DNA of 64,000 bases from Anas platyrhynchos (Eukaryota > Chordata > Aves > Anseriformes > Anatidae): the NCBI RefSeq assembly GCF_047663525.1, contig NC_092588.1, positions 141,072,001 through 141,136,000 of the forward strand, read 5' to 3'. Below are positions 1-12,719 of this stretch, in pieces. Position 1 is the first letter of the stretch, and the number at the start of each line of letters is the position of its first letter. The position numbers and the translations under genes were made by a program. The notes beneath the pieces were generated by a model that saw only the letters and a program-made list of their open reading frames with translations, was not told the DNA's origin and did not search any database.

Positions 1-3000
1 GCTCTTTCTTGCACCCTTTGAATTCCTGGTGCGGTGAAAATCTGCAAGTTGATTCCCAAGAACTTTTATGTAGTTTCTCTGTCCTGGTTTCCCCAGTTAA
101 TAGGCAGGAGGCAGGGACATGATACTTGACAAATATGAACAACTGATAATTCTGGTGCCTGTGAATGCGTGAAAGAAATGCGAACATGCAATGATAGAAT
201 TCTGTTGTGAATGAAAGATCTTAGCATTTATCTTTGCCAATGAGAAACATTTTTGTACATTATGTCTTAAAAGAGGGGTTCCCAAATGTGGTACCTGCAG
301 TGGCGATAACATTGGTTGTGATGAGCCAGCTCCCTGGTGGGCCCGTGCAGACTTGCACTTGGACCTCTGTGGTTGAGGAGTCTCTGCTCTGCAGCTAGTC
401 CCAGACATTTTAGATTAGCCTTGTCACTATAGATACCTCTTAATGCTTTTCCTGTTACTAGGATGGAGGTAATAAAAGGAAACACAACTTTTTTCCTTCC
501 TTTAGAATAGTGAAATGCCTTGCAAGCTGTTAAGCAGGACTGTGTGTGCGTGTGTATTTACAGCTATCTTTTCCTCATCTCTAAAAATACTAGGTCATCC
601 TTAAACAACAAGAGAGGACTGGCTTAAAATTAGGATTAAAGATGAACTAAGCAGCTGAAATGCTGCAGTCTTAATTGAGCACACGTGTTCTGATAATGAG
701 CTGCCCGGCTGATCATGTGTATATTTGGTACTCTTATACATTGCAAAGAGGAAGTGTAATAAATTTGTATAATTTCCAAAAAATTGAAGTGTTACACGCA
801 GAGTATATTCCCCCTTTCCCCCCCCGCTTTTTTTTTTTTCCTTTTTTTTTTTTTTTTTTTTTTTTAGTACGTGCAATTTTACTCTTCCTTTAAAGGCCTA
901 TTGATGGTGGGAAGAGCAGTCTTGCTAGCCCATTATTGCCTAACTTGACTGAATCTCTGGAAAGCTGAGTTATGGGGTGAGAACAAGGCAAAGGTGGGAA
1001 CATGTGTGTGTTAATGTGAAACAGCTGATAAGGAAGACAGCTACTCAGGTGACTAAGCACAAAATTGTCACTAAGCACAAAAATGATACACAGCATCACT
1101 GTGTATCAAGGATGTGTTTGATGTCAAAAACATTGTTTCCAGACTTTAGGTTTTTGGGGTGGTTGGCCAAAGTTGTCAATATCCCAAACTTATTTAAAGA
1201 AACTCATTTTCTTTTAGGTCTTTTAAAATTACCAGTTTCAGCTATATCATAAACCGAACAAACCTTAGAAATGCTCATGGAGTAAGCTAAGCAAAGAAGG
1301 GTTGGTATTGCCTGGTGTTCACTCTCCGAGAAATAAAAAATCTCTTAAATGAGCAACAAAAAAGTAGCAGTAAAATGAACATCACAGAACTCTGGGATAA
1401 GTTCCCAGAGGGTTCCTTAGTAGTTCTGATGCCATTGCATGGTTAAGTGGCATACATATAACTTTAAGGAATTAAAAAATAAATAAATATTACTTGCTGA
1501 AATAATTTGCAGAGCTGTTAGGGATGTTTTGCTGAAGCATATAACAAGGTACTTTGTTTTGTGGCTCACCTTACATACTGTGTCAACTTTAAATGGAAAC
1601 ATGGCATGGTAGGTACTTAAGGCATGTGGAAAGTGAAATTTTCTTTCTAACGCCGGTGTTTAAACTTCAGCTGAGACACTGAGTTCAGCTGCAAGCTAGT
1701 GGCAGCTTGCCTGAGCAGTAGTATTGCACAGTGGCAGGGATCCTACCTTGGACAAACATGTATTTGAACCTATTTGAAATTACTTTACTAGCAAAAGCAC
1801 AAGAAGATCCCTTACTGATGCCTGTTACTGATTGCAGTAACTAAGGAAGAACAAATGTTGCCCTTGCTCATAATTTCAGTACCAGATTATTTTAACCTTG
1901 GGTAATCACTTGTATAGCCCAGCTAATCCTTAGACCTGTCTGGGGACTTTGGTCAACAGACTCATTATGGGCAATAAGTGAGAAGGAGAGCTTCGAGTAT
2001 TTAGTTCTGTGGTTGTTTAAGGGGGGTAGAAAATGGTTTAATTCTCAACTGAGCAAAGGTGAATTGGAGTCTGCTCCAGCAGGCTCCACATCAACATAAA
2101 ATTTTGTGATGCCATCTTCTCCTGTATCCTCTAATAGAATTGGGAGCTAGATGACACATCGAATACTTCATGACAGGTGCTTCTTAGGTTGCAAGGCCAT
2201 GTCATTTTGTCTATTAATGTGCAATGAGTATACTATAATCCTTATGTGTCTTGATCAGGAACTGGTACACAAAACAGGGTTTGTAAGAATGGAATTGGTT
2301 TCTATGTAAAATGAACACATTCCAAAATGGAAGTGGAGAAGTGATAGTGGAAAAGGAAAAAGATGTTCAAGTGTCATTGTTCTCCATCTCAGTCAACGGT
2401 TTTCTTCTTGGAAAGTTCAGCGGATGATTGTTTGTGCTTAGTAACTCAGTAGGATGTATAAATTTGCCTAATGCCAGCTACTGGGCTTAGTTCTTCTGTT
2501 GTACTTTACTAGTACACCACACGTGCAAAAGATAAATCTGTTACATTCATGTCAGTTGTTAATAAAGGTGTATTCCAGTACCCCTTGTATATGTACCATC
2601 TGCATCCAAATGTTTCTTCTGTCTGCTTTTGCTCTTACTGTGCTGGAATTGGTTGATAGGATTCTCAAGGATAAAAATTTAATTTTTTTTGTGGTGTGCC
2701 AGAGTGCACATCTGAATCTGACCAGAAAATTACCACAGGTATCCAGTAATAGGGACAAATATCTGGCATTCATATTTGCTTAAGATCAATATATTAATTT
2801 TGCTTGTATTTTTCATGCATAGTTAACAATTTATTGATATGATTAATAAGCATAGGTAATTATAATGCAAAACAAAACAACCTCAGCTTTGATGTTAAAA
2901 GATTCTCCCATTTTTTAACGGTATGGTTATATGAGAGTATGCAGCATGCAGAAAGGCTTTGAGTAATAGTTTGAAAGAACATCAGCTCTGTCAGACACAA

Positions 3001-3263
3001 TTCTGTAGCCATGATGAGTTCTTAAAGAAGCAGAAAAGTTTTAACTTTGACCTTTTTAGTAACATACAGGCTGATTTATAACGTATATATGCATTTTAGT
3101 TTTAAAAAAGTGGCTTTTGTATTTAATGTTCAGTTTTATTTTATATTCTCTTTTTTTGAAACAAGTTTATAGTATTAATGCCATAAAAAAGCAGTAGGAT
3201 ATTGTCCTTGATGTATATTAATAATAATATACTTAAATATCTTTTAAGTATATTATTTAAATT

Positions 3264-3264
<1 letters not shown>
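1..3264. other. AT-rich non-coding sequence, no gene seen
   Basis: No open frame here resembles a known protein and none has a convincing splice-site context. The stretch holds a C-run followed by interrupted T-runs at about 819-865 and several AT-rich patches. I see no transposon signature and no RNA gene. It reads as ordinary intronic or intergenic vertebrate DNA. Confidence 0.6.
842..865. repeat. T24 homopolymer tract
   Basis: This is an uninterrupted run of 24 T, preceded by a 12-T run (828-839) and a C-rich patch, giving about 45 bases of pure pyrimidine on the plus strand. Read on the minus strand it would be an A tail, but no AATAAA-type signal lies just upstream of it. A processed-transcript origin is therefore not supported. 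Confidence 0.9.

Positions 3265-3292
<28 letters not shown>
3265..3292. repeat. T28 homopolymer tract
   Basis: This is an uninterrupted run of 28 T inside an AT-rich stretch, followed by an ATATATA patch. No target-site duplication or polyadenylation signal was seen beside it. It is best treated as a simple repeat. Confidence 0.9.
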
Positions 3293-3300
<8 letters not shown>

Positions 3301-5502
3301 CAAGGGAACCCATTCGTGATGCTCAGACTGTAAATTTACAGAATTAAAACACTGGCATATTCCAGGTTTCAGGCTGCACGAATGGTTATTATCCTGCCTC
3401 CTCATGTAATTATCCTCACTGCTGAACAAGATGAGGCTTCTCTGGAGAAAAAGTTTGTGTGCAATCGTAATAGCATGATGCATGCACACAAGTAGAGCTC
3501 ATTTAAAAATTGGCATTTCCTCCATTTTTAGTGCCTATTTTTAAACCACTATGCTTTCAATGAGGATTTTATTTCCTATAGTTTATAATGGGAGTTGTAG
3601 AAAATAGGCAGTTGTGTCCTTCTTACAAGGCATGGTTGGTAGCGTTTGAACCTTCAGCACTGTAGCACAGTTTAGCTGTGTAACAAGTGGCATTTGCAGT
3701 AAGGAATGATGAATTTGGATGGGAACGTGGCTGAGGGTGAACGTTGGAGATGTGGAGATGGTTGTGAAGGAGCCCAGGTTGTCTCCTGTCCTTCACCTCC
3801 TGTGTTCACCTCCACCCCAAGTGCTGGGAGCTCCCAGCTCGCTGTGATGTGGGGTGGCTCTGGGCTGTCTTCTGGTGGCAGCACGCATCTGCCTCATTGC
3901 TGCTGCTCCTTGGTGCTTAGCTGCTGATTTCTTCTCCTGCCAAGCTTTTTGGGGCTGCAGATAAAAGATGATAAAAGGTAAGAGATGAAGCACTGTATCT
4001 CAGAAAAAAATAAAAATCCAAATTTCACAGACAAAGCCAGAGCATTTTTCTTGCCTGTGAACTCTGAGTTGCTACATACTAGTGAGTTAAAGCGTGGGCC
4101 ACTAGCAAAATGGTTTACAAGAACCAATGTAATTCTAAAAATCAAATAAGGCACATGTTAGCAGATTTTTGAGACAGCAAAAACATTTGAAATACTTTTT
4201 TTTTTTTTTTTAATTGATCCAAAATGCCATTATTTAGACCATATTCTCTTCACATGTTCAAGGGTCCAGCATTATTCCTGCACATAACTTCTGCTTTTTG
4301 CTGGACATAAACCTTCATTTTTTTTTCAGCTCTTCAACTAACTGACATTACTGAGCAAGAAAGCACATGTTTTTGGATCTCTGGCTAAAGTTTGGAACTT
4401 AGAGAGTGCCGTTACTTTAACCTAATATGGCTAAGAGCAATACTTAGGATGCTTTGCTCAAGTTTAGAAATAACATGATCTTTGGAACTCCAACAGAGCT
4501 TCTTTTGATATTTTTTTTCAGAGAGAGCTGGTGATTAAAATGTATTCCTTTTGTAAATAAATAATACAATACATTTTCTATTTCTCTGTTTTCTATTTGA
4601 CTTAGAAGTTGAGCTTTGACTAAACAATTGACTAACCTGTTTATATTATTTGTTTGCCTTCCTGCCAAACTTCATCTCCACTGGATTAGGTTGCTCTCAG
4701 AGGCTGACCTTGCCTTAAGGTAGGAGTGATGACAAAATTGTTTGTCCTGATTACCCACAGTATTGCTCCTGAAACCCTACCTACAGTCTTTTCATTCCTT
4801 TTAATTTCATTTTCTTTTGATTGATGATTTTTTACCCTTTTATATTTGATCCCAGAAAACTAGTTATGCTGTACAATAAAGCCTAATTAGGTAAGACATG
4901 TGAGTGAGTTTAGGAGTTGACAGCTGTTTTGCTGCTTGTGTATAATTGGAGGGAAAGGTGGTTCCTGAAATGAAGCAGTTGTGAAAGGACTTGTTTTGCT
5001 CTGAAAGGTGGTTATGTCAGCTTGTGTAGCATTGTGACCACTGATCTGAAAGCTTTAATGCACTTGCATTTATTATCAATGTTAGCTCACGAGTTATGTT
5101 TTTACTCAGCTGAGGATGGAAACACGCAGGAATAGTATTGGTATATTAAAAATGAAAATAATGTTCTGCTATTAGGAGCCAGGAAGAAATGTTGTTGTTG
5201 TTTTTCATTTATTTCCCATCATATCTACTAACCAGGGAAAAAAAATCTTAACTTTATGTAAGGAATATTTGTGCATATGGCTAGCATTCTTCCCAAACTG
5301 ATAGGTCGAATATGTTTAGAATAAGACCTTTGACTTCAGATTTATACCCGCAGAAGGGAACTTTCCTTGGCTAATAGACTATCTTTTATACTGTAGACCA
5401 TTTAGACCAACAAAGCTGCAGTTTTGTCTGGGACTTACATGAGAAGCAGTGCTGCTGGCAGCTACTGAGAGCATACGCTTTGCAGAGAACTGGAAACATC
5501 AT

Positions 5503-5505
<3 letters not shown>
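3293..5505. other. Non-coding unique sequence, no gene seen
   Basis: A slightly GC-richer patch (about 3706-3960) gives short open frames on both strands, none with a recognisable domain. The 21-mer at 3981-4001 resembles mature miR-143 but has no partner arm, so no microRNA gene is called. Nothing else recognisable. Confidence 0.55.

Positions 5506-5541
<36 letters not shown>
5506..5541. repeat. T36 homopolymer tract
   Basis: This is an uninterrupted run of 36 T, which with the A36 run at 12681-12716 is one of the two longest homopolymers in the window. The sequence after it contains no clear reverse-complement polyadenylation signal, so it is not the tail of an obvious minus-strand retrocopy. 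Confidence 0.92.
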
Positions 5542-5542
<1 letters not shown>

Positions 5543-5810
5543 GTATGCAGCTTATCTTGCCTATCAGGAAGTAAATATTTATGGATGCTTTCTCAATTAG
5601 GTAGCTGTCCTTTTGTATAAACTTACAACAATTCATGTGAATATGATTCATAGTAGATTTCCAATTTTCAGCTAGTGGTTCACAGCAGCTGCACCAAAGA
5701 GGCCCTGTAACATATGAAATTGCTAGTAAATGGGAGCAAACCACAGGTATTTGATTGAGTATTTGACAGGATTTGTGTAGTTGTTTTTCTCCCCTTGTAG
5801 AGGAGCTTGA

Positions 5811-5836
5811 TATAGTTCTCTCCAGAGAGAACTATA
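5811..5836. repeat. Perfect inverted repeat, 11-bp arms, 4-base loop
   Basis: The left arm tatagttctct (5811-5821) is exactly complementary to the right arm agagaactata (5826-5836), separated by ccag. It sits 3 bases before a second, fully perfect palindrome. No gene or transposon terminus was recognised on either side. Confidence 0.9.
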
Positions 5837-5839
5837 CAT

Positions 5840-5859
5840 TTCTGAAACATGTTTCAGAA
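5840..5859. repeat. Perfect 20-bp palindrome
   Basis: The sequence ttctgaaacatgtttcagaa equals its own reverse complement over all 20 bases. Its centre, AAACATGTTT, fits the p53-family half-site pattern RRRCWWGYYY. A single half-site of this kind is common by chance, so no regulatory role is claimed. Confidence 0.92.
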
Positions 5860-8310
5860 TGGGATATAGCCAAATCTGGGCACTGTTAGCTAAGTGAATT
5901 AATATCTTAAAGGGAAATAGTTATTCTGGAAAGCTTCACATTATCACAGAGGGGGCTGTTGGGATAGCCTAGGATATATGTTCTTCCAAACACTGTATTT
6001 CCACTGTCTTTTCAACAAAAAACAAAAGAATGTCAAATTTTACAACAAAACTATGCATATAATGATTGGGCAGAATTGCAATAATTCTCTACCAGCTTTA
6101 TTTTATGTGATAATGTCCCAGGTATTTTCCTGTTGTGTTTTCTTCCAAGAGTCCTTACAATTATAATTTAAATGATAAATAACATGTAGCAGTTATTAAC
6201 ACCTTCTAGTTTTAAAATGGTAAATAACACGTAGTTTTAACATTTTATCTTTGGCAGGCCTGGTGTGTGGTTAGTTAGGTTGGGAAGTTAAGGGGCAATT
6301 TGATTCCTGAAGCGAGCAGCACTAGTTTGTCCATACATCAGCTTTCTCTGTCTAACAATAACCACACATTCTGCATTAACCAGTGCCCAAAAGTTCATTC
6401 ATTGACATGTAGTTTTATGTACAGGTCACAAAAGTCCCTGTAATTTCAAATAAGAGGCTTAGCAGAGATACATGACCAGACCATAGCAACACCTAACTAA
6501 TGCAGATTGAACATTGCGTTGAATATTATTTGTATACTCAAGCCTGAAGTTACAGGGTGTACCTGAAATACACTTTGGTTGCATGTGAGATCCACCACCA
6601 GCCAACTACAGCATGCAGCCGGGCAGCTGTGAATGCTGGATGGCCTCCCATTCCTTGGGGCTGACTTTGCCCAGGTTTTCTCAAACCCACTCTTCATATT
6701 CCCCTTTGAAACTCTAATTTCTATGACGTTATTTGGTGGGTAAATACCTGCTTGTAACAGAGAACTTCAGACTTTTTGTTATTGTCTGGAAGCTTATGTG
6801 ATGTATGGCACTAGATAGACTCAGGTGACAAAAGAGAAATTGCTCCAGGTAGGTTGCATTTGAAAGAAACCAGGCCTTTCCAGGGACAGCTAATACAAGA
6901 GAAATTCTGGCAGTGGTAATCATTCTGCCAACCAGACCTTTAGCCCGTGAGACCAAGTAAGTAGATGCTCTACTTCAGTCAAGGGATTGAGTTAATCTCT
7001 GCTAAGACTTTTTGTGCTTCCTCAATCCTTGTGCTTTATTGCAGTGCTCCCTGGATTGGGCTGTAGCCAGCCAGCAGCTATATCAAATCTGCAGTCGCTT
7101 GATGTTGATAGAGGAGGTAGACATGAAGCAGGTGCTGTTACTGTGCAGAGAAACTCGTGCTCCAGTGTGTCTCATTGATCCTTCCACTGGTGTCTTATAT
7201 CACCCTTGTCTAGGACGATGTGTGAGGAAAAAGGGTTTATATACCACAGAAACCTCGAATCAGTCCCTCTCAGAATTCCATTAAAATCTCTCAGATAAAA
7301 ATCTTCAAATCTGCTCCAAGCCTGCTATACTTTTTTTTTTTTTTTTTTCCCCTACAGACTCTAAATGTATCACCAGTCCTTTATAGCTAGCCATAGAGGC
7401 ATTTTACAACCCCGAAAATGCCACAGATGTTTGATCACCTCAAGATCTTCAGTAGAATGAATTTTTTTTTTTTCTTCAACCAAGTCAACCCTTGATTCAG
7501 ATTTATATTCTGTTCAGATATTTGTTTCAATCTATTTACTGCCACCATTATATGTTTAATCCCCTCATAAACTTTTATGTGTTTGTTCTCATTGTATAGG
7601 TAGTAAATGTTGGGTACTGTTTCCAGTGACGGTGAATACTATCAAAACTGGAAGAAAGGAGGAGAGAGGAGTATCTTATGGTATGGAATGATACATGGGT
7701 GCTTTAAAACAACAAAAAACAAGCAACAAGTTACCGACATGGTCATTTTAACTTTTTCCTTTTTTTTTTTTTAAAAAAAAGTGAAGTTGCAATATGAGGC
7801 CAGGTCTTATGTCTAGGTCCCTTTTCCATGCAGGCATCTGTAGGGATTGCAGATGAGGAAGAACAATTGTGTGAAAACACAATTTAAGAAAAAGACATAA
7901 AATTTTATATATACACCAGAAAGATTAGGAACAGATTTCTGTCCTCTCATTACAAAAAGGCTGGCTCTTGGAAAAAAATCTTTTCAGCCTTCTCTAGAGA
8001 GCCTTTATTCTTTCTAAATATTCCTTATACTGACTGTGCATGCTTACACAATTCCTAAATGCCATGAAGAGAGAATTAGTGCTGTGTGAACAAAAATGAA
8101 ATCAAGGTGTCTATCTCTGAGATTCAAGTGTAGCAAGTGAATGTGTAGGGTTTTTGAATGGCTTGACCTGCGGGCTTTACATGCCAATTATAACTTGACT
8201 TTAATTTACATGGCATAAAAATGTTTTTCTAACTTTTTTGCAAAGCATTGACTTTTCCCACACAAAGATTACATATGAATAGAAATCTTAGTTCTTGGGA
8301 GTTGAGTCAT

Positions 8311-8605
8311 ACAATCCCAGAATCACAGTTTGGGTTGGAAGGGACTGTAAAGATCACCCAGTCCCAACCCCCTGCCATGGGCAGGGACACCTCCCACCAG
8401 ACCAGGTTGCCCAAAGCCCCATCCAGCCTGGCCTTGAGCACCAGGGATGGGGCATCCACAGCTTCTCTGGGCAGCCTATGCCAGTGCCTCACCACCCTCT
8501 GAGTAAAGAATTTCTTCCTAATATCTAATCTAAACCTACCCTCTTTCAGTTTAAAACTATTGTTCCTTGTCCTATCACTACACCCACTGACAAAATACAA
8601 GTCCA
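8311..8605 (-). mobile_element. CR1 LINE 3' end, antisense, 5'-truncated
   Basis: This is a 5'-truncated copy of the avian CR1 non-LTR retrotransposon lying on the minus strand. The plus strand reads as the reverse complement of the CR1 3' end. The minus-strand frame at 8307-8618 keeps the C-terminal ORF2 signature: SGCSDRTRNN, then FKLKEGRFRLDIRKKFFTQR, then HRLPREAVDAPSL and ARLDGALGNLVW (residues about 11-74 of 103). One codon is missing near SLVLKARL compared with the usual SLEVFKARL pattern. The full CR1 is several kb and encodes an endonuclease and reverse transcriptase; only about 0.3 kb remains, so the copy is dead on arrival. The frame is intact enough to suggest moderate age. Confidence 0.93.
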
Positions 8606-11600
8606 AAGTCCAAAACACATTTTAGAAATTTTACATCTGATAAGTTTTGATTTATGTGTTGTTTTCAATTTCACAAAATTTATGGTGTAATTCAAGCACA
8701 CAGCTGGGACTCTATGAAAAGTAAGTTTCTAAAGAAGTATTAATTCCACCATTACAGCCTTTTTAAGTAAGTGTTTACAGCTGTGTTAAGGTTAATAAGC
8801 AGTAAGGGAATTCTCAACAGGAAATATTACATGAATAGGACATTATAAAAATCTGATGTTTCTTACGTACTTTGGTGTAAATTTTCAGCTTGGATTTGTT
8901 AGGGGAAGGAAAGAATTTGGAACGAAGCTTGTTTGGGCTCTTTGCTGCCATAGTGGTGGGGAGCTTGTCCCAGCAAAGCCCCATGCCCAGTTCCCTTCCT
9001 GAAGGAGCAGCCTTCATGGCTGCTTAGTGCAGATGTGCAGAGCCTGTTGAGACAGACTCTTAAAGGAAATCTTTGCAAGATGGAAAGTAATGGCCACGGC
9101 TGTGTAGACAGTCAGCATCATTACCTGTGCATCATCTGAAATGTCATTTCATGTCCTTTCTTCCCTCTGTGCTGCCCAGTGGGGTGAAGGATGAAAATTA
9201 CTTAGTCTTAGTTTTGTGTGTCTGCAAAACCCAGTGCTGTGCAGGCACCCATCCAGCTCAGCAGGGAGGCAGGGCTGCAGGGCCCACACGGTGCTTGCTG
9301 CGTGGAAGGAAGCAGTGGTTTGCTGAAGGAGGTGATTGGGATCCTGAGCTACATGCAGGGCTGCTTTGTGGTCTCTCCCTGAGCACAGGGCGAGCTGGTG
9401 AGGTTTGGTGTCAGCACCCAGGGGCACAGGTCTTTTTGGAGAGGGCTTTAACCCCTGGAACTAGATTTCAAGGAGTCCTTATGCAACAGTCTTACAATAC
9501 CAAGCTGCAATGATTGTATGAGGAATTTGTAGCCCCAGGAGAGCATTGCAGGCGCTATGTTACAGACCTATAAAAATCTCATATATAACTAAATTGCTAT
9601 TTAATAGGAAACAGTGGTGACTGTAAACAGGAAAGTGGTATAACGGTTATAAATAACTCTCTTACCAGCAATTCTTTTGGAGGGAAAAGAGGGAATTAAT
9701 TACATGACAGCAGCTCAAGTCAGCCCCTAGCTAAAACAAATTAGCTGCTTTGCCAGTCCTTGGGACTCAGGGGTCTGAACTGCCCCCACCTACAAACTGC
9801 TATGCTAGAGCTGCAGAGCTCAGAAGGTTGGCCTAGAATAGCAAGGTGGTCTACAGCAACACTGCTGTGAAACATTGACACTTGTGTTTTGTTTTGATTT
9901 GTTTTCTGAAGGTTTAGAAGGAAGTTGCCTGTTCTTAGATCATGTGCGAGCTTTAAAGGTCAAAATTCAGCTTCTGATGCACATGCCAAACAGAGTTTCT
10001 TTGCTCTGGCTACTGGAGAAATATGACTTTCACCCTCTGTTATTCCAGACAGGGCTGTCTCTGTCCCACCAGCATGTATTCCTACCACTGTTTCCTGCAT
10101 CACTTTCAGCCCTGCTCTGACCCACTCAGCCTATTCTTCTGCCAACCTACGGCCATGCTCTGCTCCAGATTCCGCATCCCTCTCCCTTTTTACTAAAACT
10201 TTTTAGTTTGAAATAACCTCAGTTCACTGCCATGAGCGGCTGCCCAGAGCTGTAACAGAGGCTGTTGTACCATGGTTTTCTGCTTCTCCTGCATTGCTGG
10301 AGAGATCAGAGTAGCAGGCAGCCCAAGGAAGGGTCACCAGCTATCCCCGTGGACCACAGCCTGAGAGCAGATGAGCAAAGCAACCAAATAAGCAGAGTAG
10401 TTGATTAGACTGATAATGTGTTGCTATTTCTACCTATAATCACACAAGTCTGCCAGGCTGTGGTACCTGTTACCTCTTCACCCTTGGAAAACCTTATGTT
10501 TTGTGATGTCTGTATTATTTTACATTTTTTTAAAGTCATGTTAGCATATTCTTCTGCGTTTGGGACATCTTGTATTCTACATAGCACACTGTAAACCTGT
10601 CAACCCAACTGGGAACTGTAAGTTAAAAACCCTGAAATAGCACAGCTTCTCCCAGAGCTTCACCAGGGAGCTGGCCTGTGGCTGTGACAAGCCATTTGCC
10701 TGCGCTTACTCAACTTCTGCACATCAGAGGAGCAAGTAACAACTTTATCACAGCATTAATGTGCCATGTACTACAGCTAACATGCTTTATAAACAGAAGA
10801 AAGTACAATGAGCTACTATGAGTCATGGCAGGTTTGGTACATGCACTTTATTTTTCCTATTTTTCTGTGCTTGTAAATTGCTAATTCATGATAGATGCAA
10901 TTGAAACATTTGACATTTCTGGTTTTCTATTCTGTTAGGCTCCTTTTGCTGTTTTTCTTTAGGCTGTAACTCTTTTCTGGCAAACTTACTTTGCATTTGA
11001 TTGTGGGAAGCTAGCTGTGCATGTGACCATTTATATACCAAAATATAGCATTTACCCTAAAGATTTCAGTAAGAGAGAAAAATAGCATTTACTGGTAAAA
11101 ATGTAAGTATTTACAGGTTGAACAGAAAACTTACAGAACAGATCCAGCTACTAAGTGTTCTGCTGTAAGCAGAACTTACTGTCTTTATAAAAGCTGTAAA
11201 AGACTGTAAACTGTCTTTATAAAAGCCAACAGAAGTATCTTATGTTCAAATATGTAATAATTAAAATCCCTTAATGAGCATAATGTTGCAATGCTTTCAT
11301 TTGAACAGAATGATATCTCAGATACAATTAGCATCTTTAAAAATAAGTACTTCCATATAGTTATCATGAAAACCACATTTCTTTCAGTGAAGTTCACAAT
11401 GTTCAAAAAAAACCAGAGATGTGCTACACTTTTATTTGTATGTATTTTGGCCAAGGTAGAACACCATGCCAGCTCTTTTATTAATAATGATTTGGGAAAT
11501 AAGTTTCCTCCTCTCAGGCTATTTCATATCATTAATTTGTTTTCATTTACTGTATAAAAGATTTCATCTCTATCTCAAACGAAATCAGGGATAGAAACAT

Positions 11601-12680
11601 GTTCCCCAAGCTTTTTGTCCCTGAACACGAATTGTTTATAGTAGTATTTCTTCACTGCTTTTAGAAAACATAAGGAGATTAAAAACCTCAGTATGTTATA
11701 TTACACTGACAGATGAGATTGAAGCTTTTTTTACCTTGCATAAGTGGATAAACAATTCTGCAGGAAAATAGCATTATCATCGTATGTTATTCTCTCAAGC
11801 AGTATGTGCATAAATAATCTTCAAACGAAATGCCTTTAAAAATAGAAAAGGAGAAGTGAGATTTGCTGAATACCTTTGGGTTTCAGTTCTACCAGTACAG
11901 ATATATACCGAGATAATGCGATACCTTACTATTTCTACCCCGCAGAAAAATTGGTCCTGTGTAAATAAGTATCACGCATGTGGCCACATATTGCTGTAAT
12001 GATAATTTGTGATTACTTACCCAGTGTTCAGAACTCCTGGTACTCACAGTGCTGAACCTGTAAATAAGTGAATCAGACACCTGAATAATGGGAATAAGAA
12101 TAGCAGTTATGCTGTTCGTGATGTTTCTCCTGTTTCATTACTCTTTGCAGTTTCTCACAGGTTTTAGTTGAACAGAAGTCTTGCTCAGGTTTAAAAGTCA
12201 GTGTGAGCTAAATGTGCTTTTGGCTAACCTTCAACATTACCTTCCTTTTTCATTGCTTTCAGTTAGCATGCCAGAAAAGTTCATCAATCTTGAAAAGAGA
12301 CACCATCTTAATTTGTTACATATGTCACTACAAACAGATGCTTATGATGGGGGAATTCAGTAACTTCTTAAAGAGATCAACAGATTACATTACAGTTTGA
12401 AGGGAGCATTACTAGAAGATTAGAAGCCTCTTTTAATGACTGAGATTAAAAGCACTGAAAATCTAAGCTGTTACATTGCTCGATTTGCAAAGATAGGCAT
12501 GTGGGTGTGCGCTTTCTAACCTGAATAATGAATAGATGCGGTTATGGCTGGTGTGGAAGGCTAGAACTGGTGCCAGAATTCCTAAACATATCCAAAACAC
12601 CTATTGTAAACATACCATGAGCACCTACTCCAGTTGTTAGAGAAGAGGATAATCAAAGCTTACCTTTAGAGCACATTGGG
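8606..12680. other. Non-coding unique sequence, no gene seen
   Basis: A moderately GC-rich patch at about 8940-9470 yields open frames of 128 codons (plus, 9127-9513) and 92 codons (minus, 9149-9427), neither resembling a known protein. A 17-bp direct repeat, actgtctttataaaagc, occurs at 11178-11194 and 11210-11226. The rest is AT-rich with no signal. Confidence 0.55.

Positions 12681-12716
<36 letters not shown>
12681..12716. repeat. A36 homopolymer tract
   Basis: This is an uninterrupted run of 36 A. The preceding 100 bases show no AATAAA-like signal and no coding remnant, so it does not look like a processed pseudogene tail. It has the same length as the T36 run at 5506-5541. Confidence 0.92.

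Positions 12717-12719
<3 letters not shown>

Larger units (their letters stand above)
5542..8310. other. Non-coding unique sequence with palindromes and T-runs
   Basis: This segment contains twin palindromes at 5811-5859, described separately, an 18-T run at 7331-7348 and several shorter T or A runs. An open frame of 90 codons at 7012-7284 (plus) has no recognisable domain and no good splice context. No gene is called. Confidence 0.55.

Noticed and set aside
601..876. Minus-strand frame with a poly-Lys start
   Set aside because: The lysines come from the T24 run read in reverse. It is a low-complexity artefact. The same applies to frames ending or starting in Lys-runs near 3280, 5510 and 29360.
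3981..4001. 21-mer agrees at 19 of 21 positions with mature miR-143-3p as I remember it
   Set aside because: No complementary arm exists within about 80 bases on either side, so no precursor hairpin can form. It is treated as coincidence, or at most a diverged fragment.
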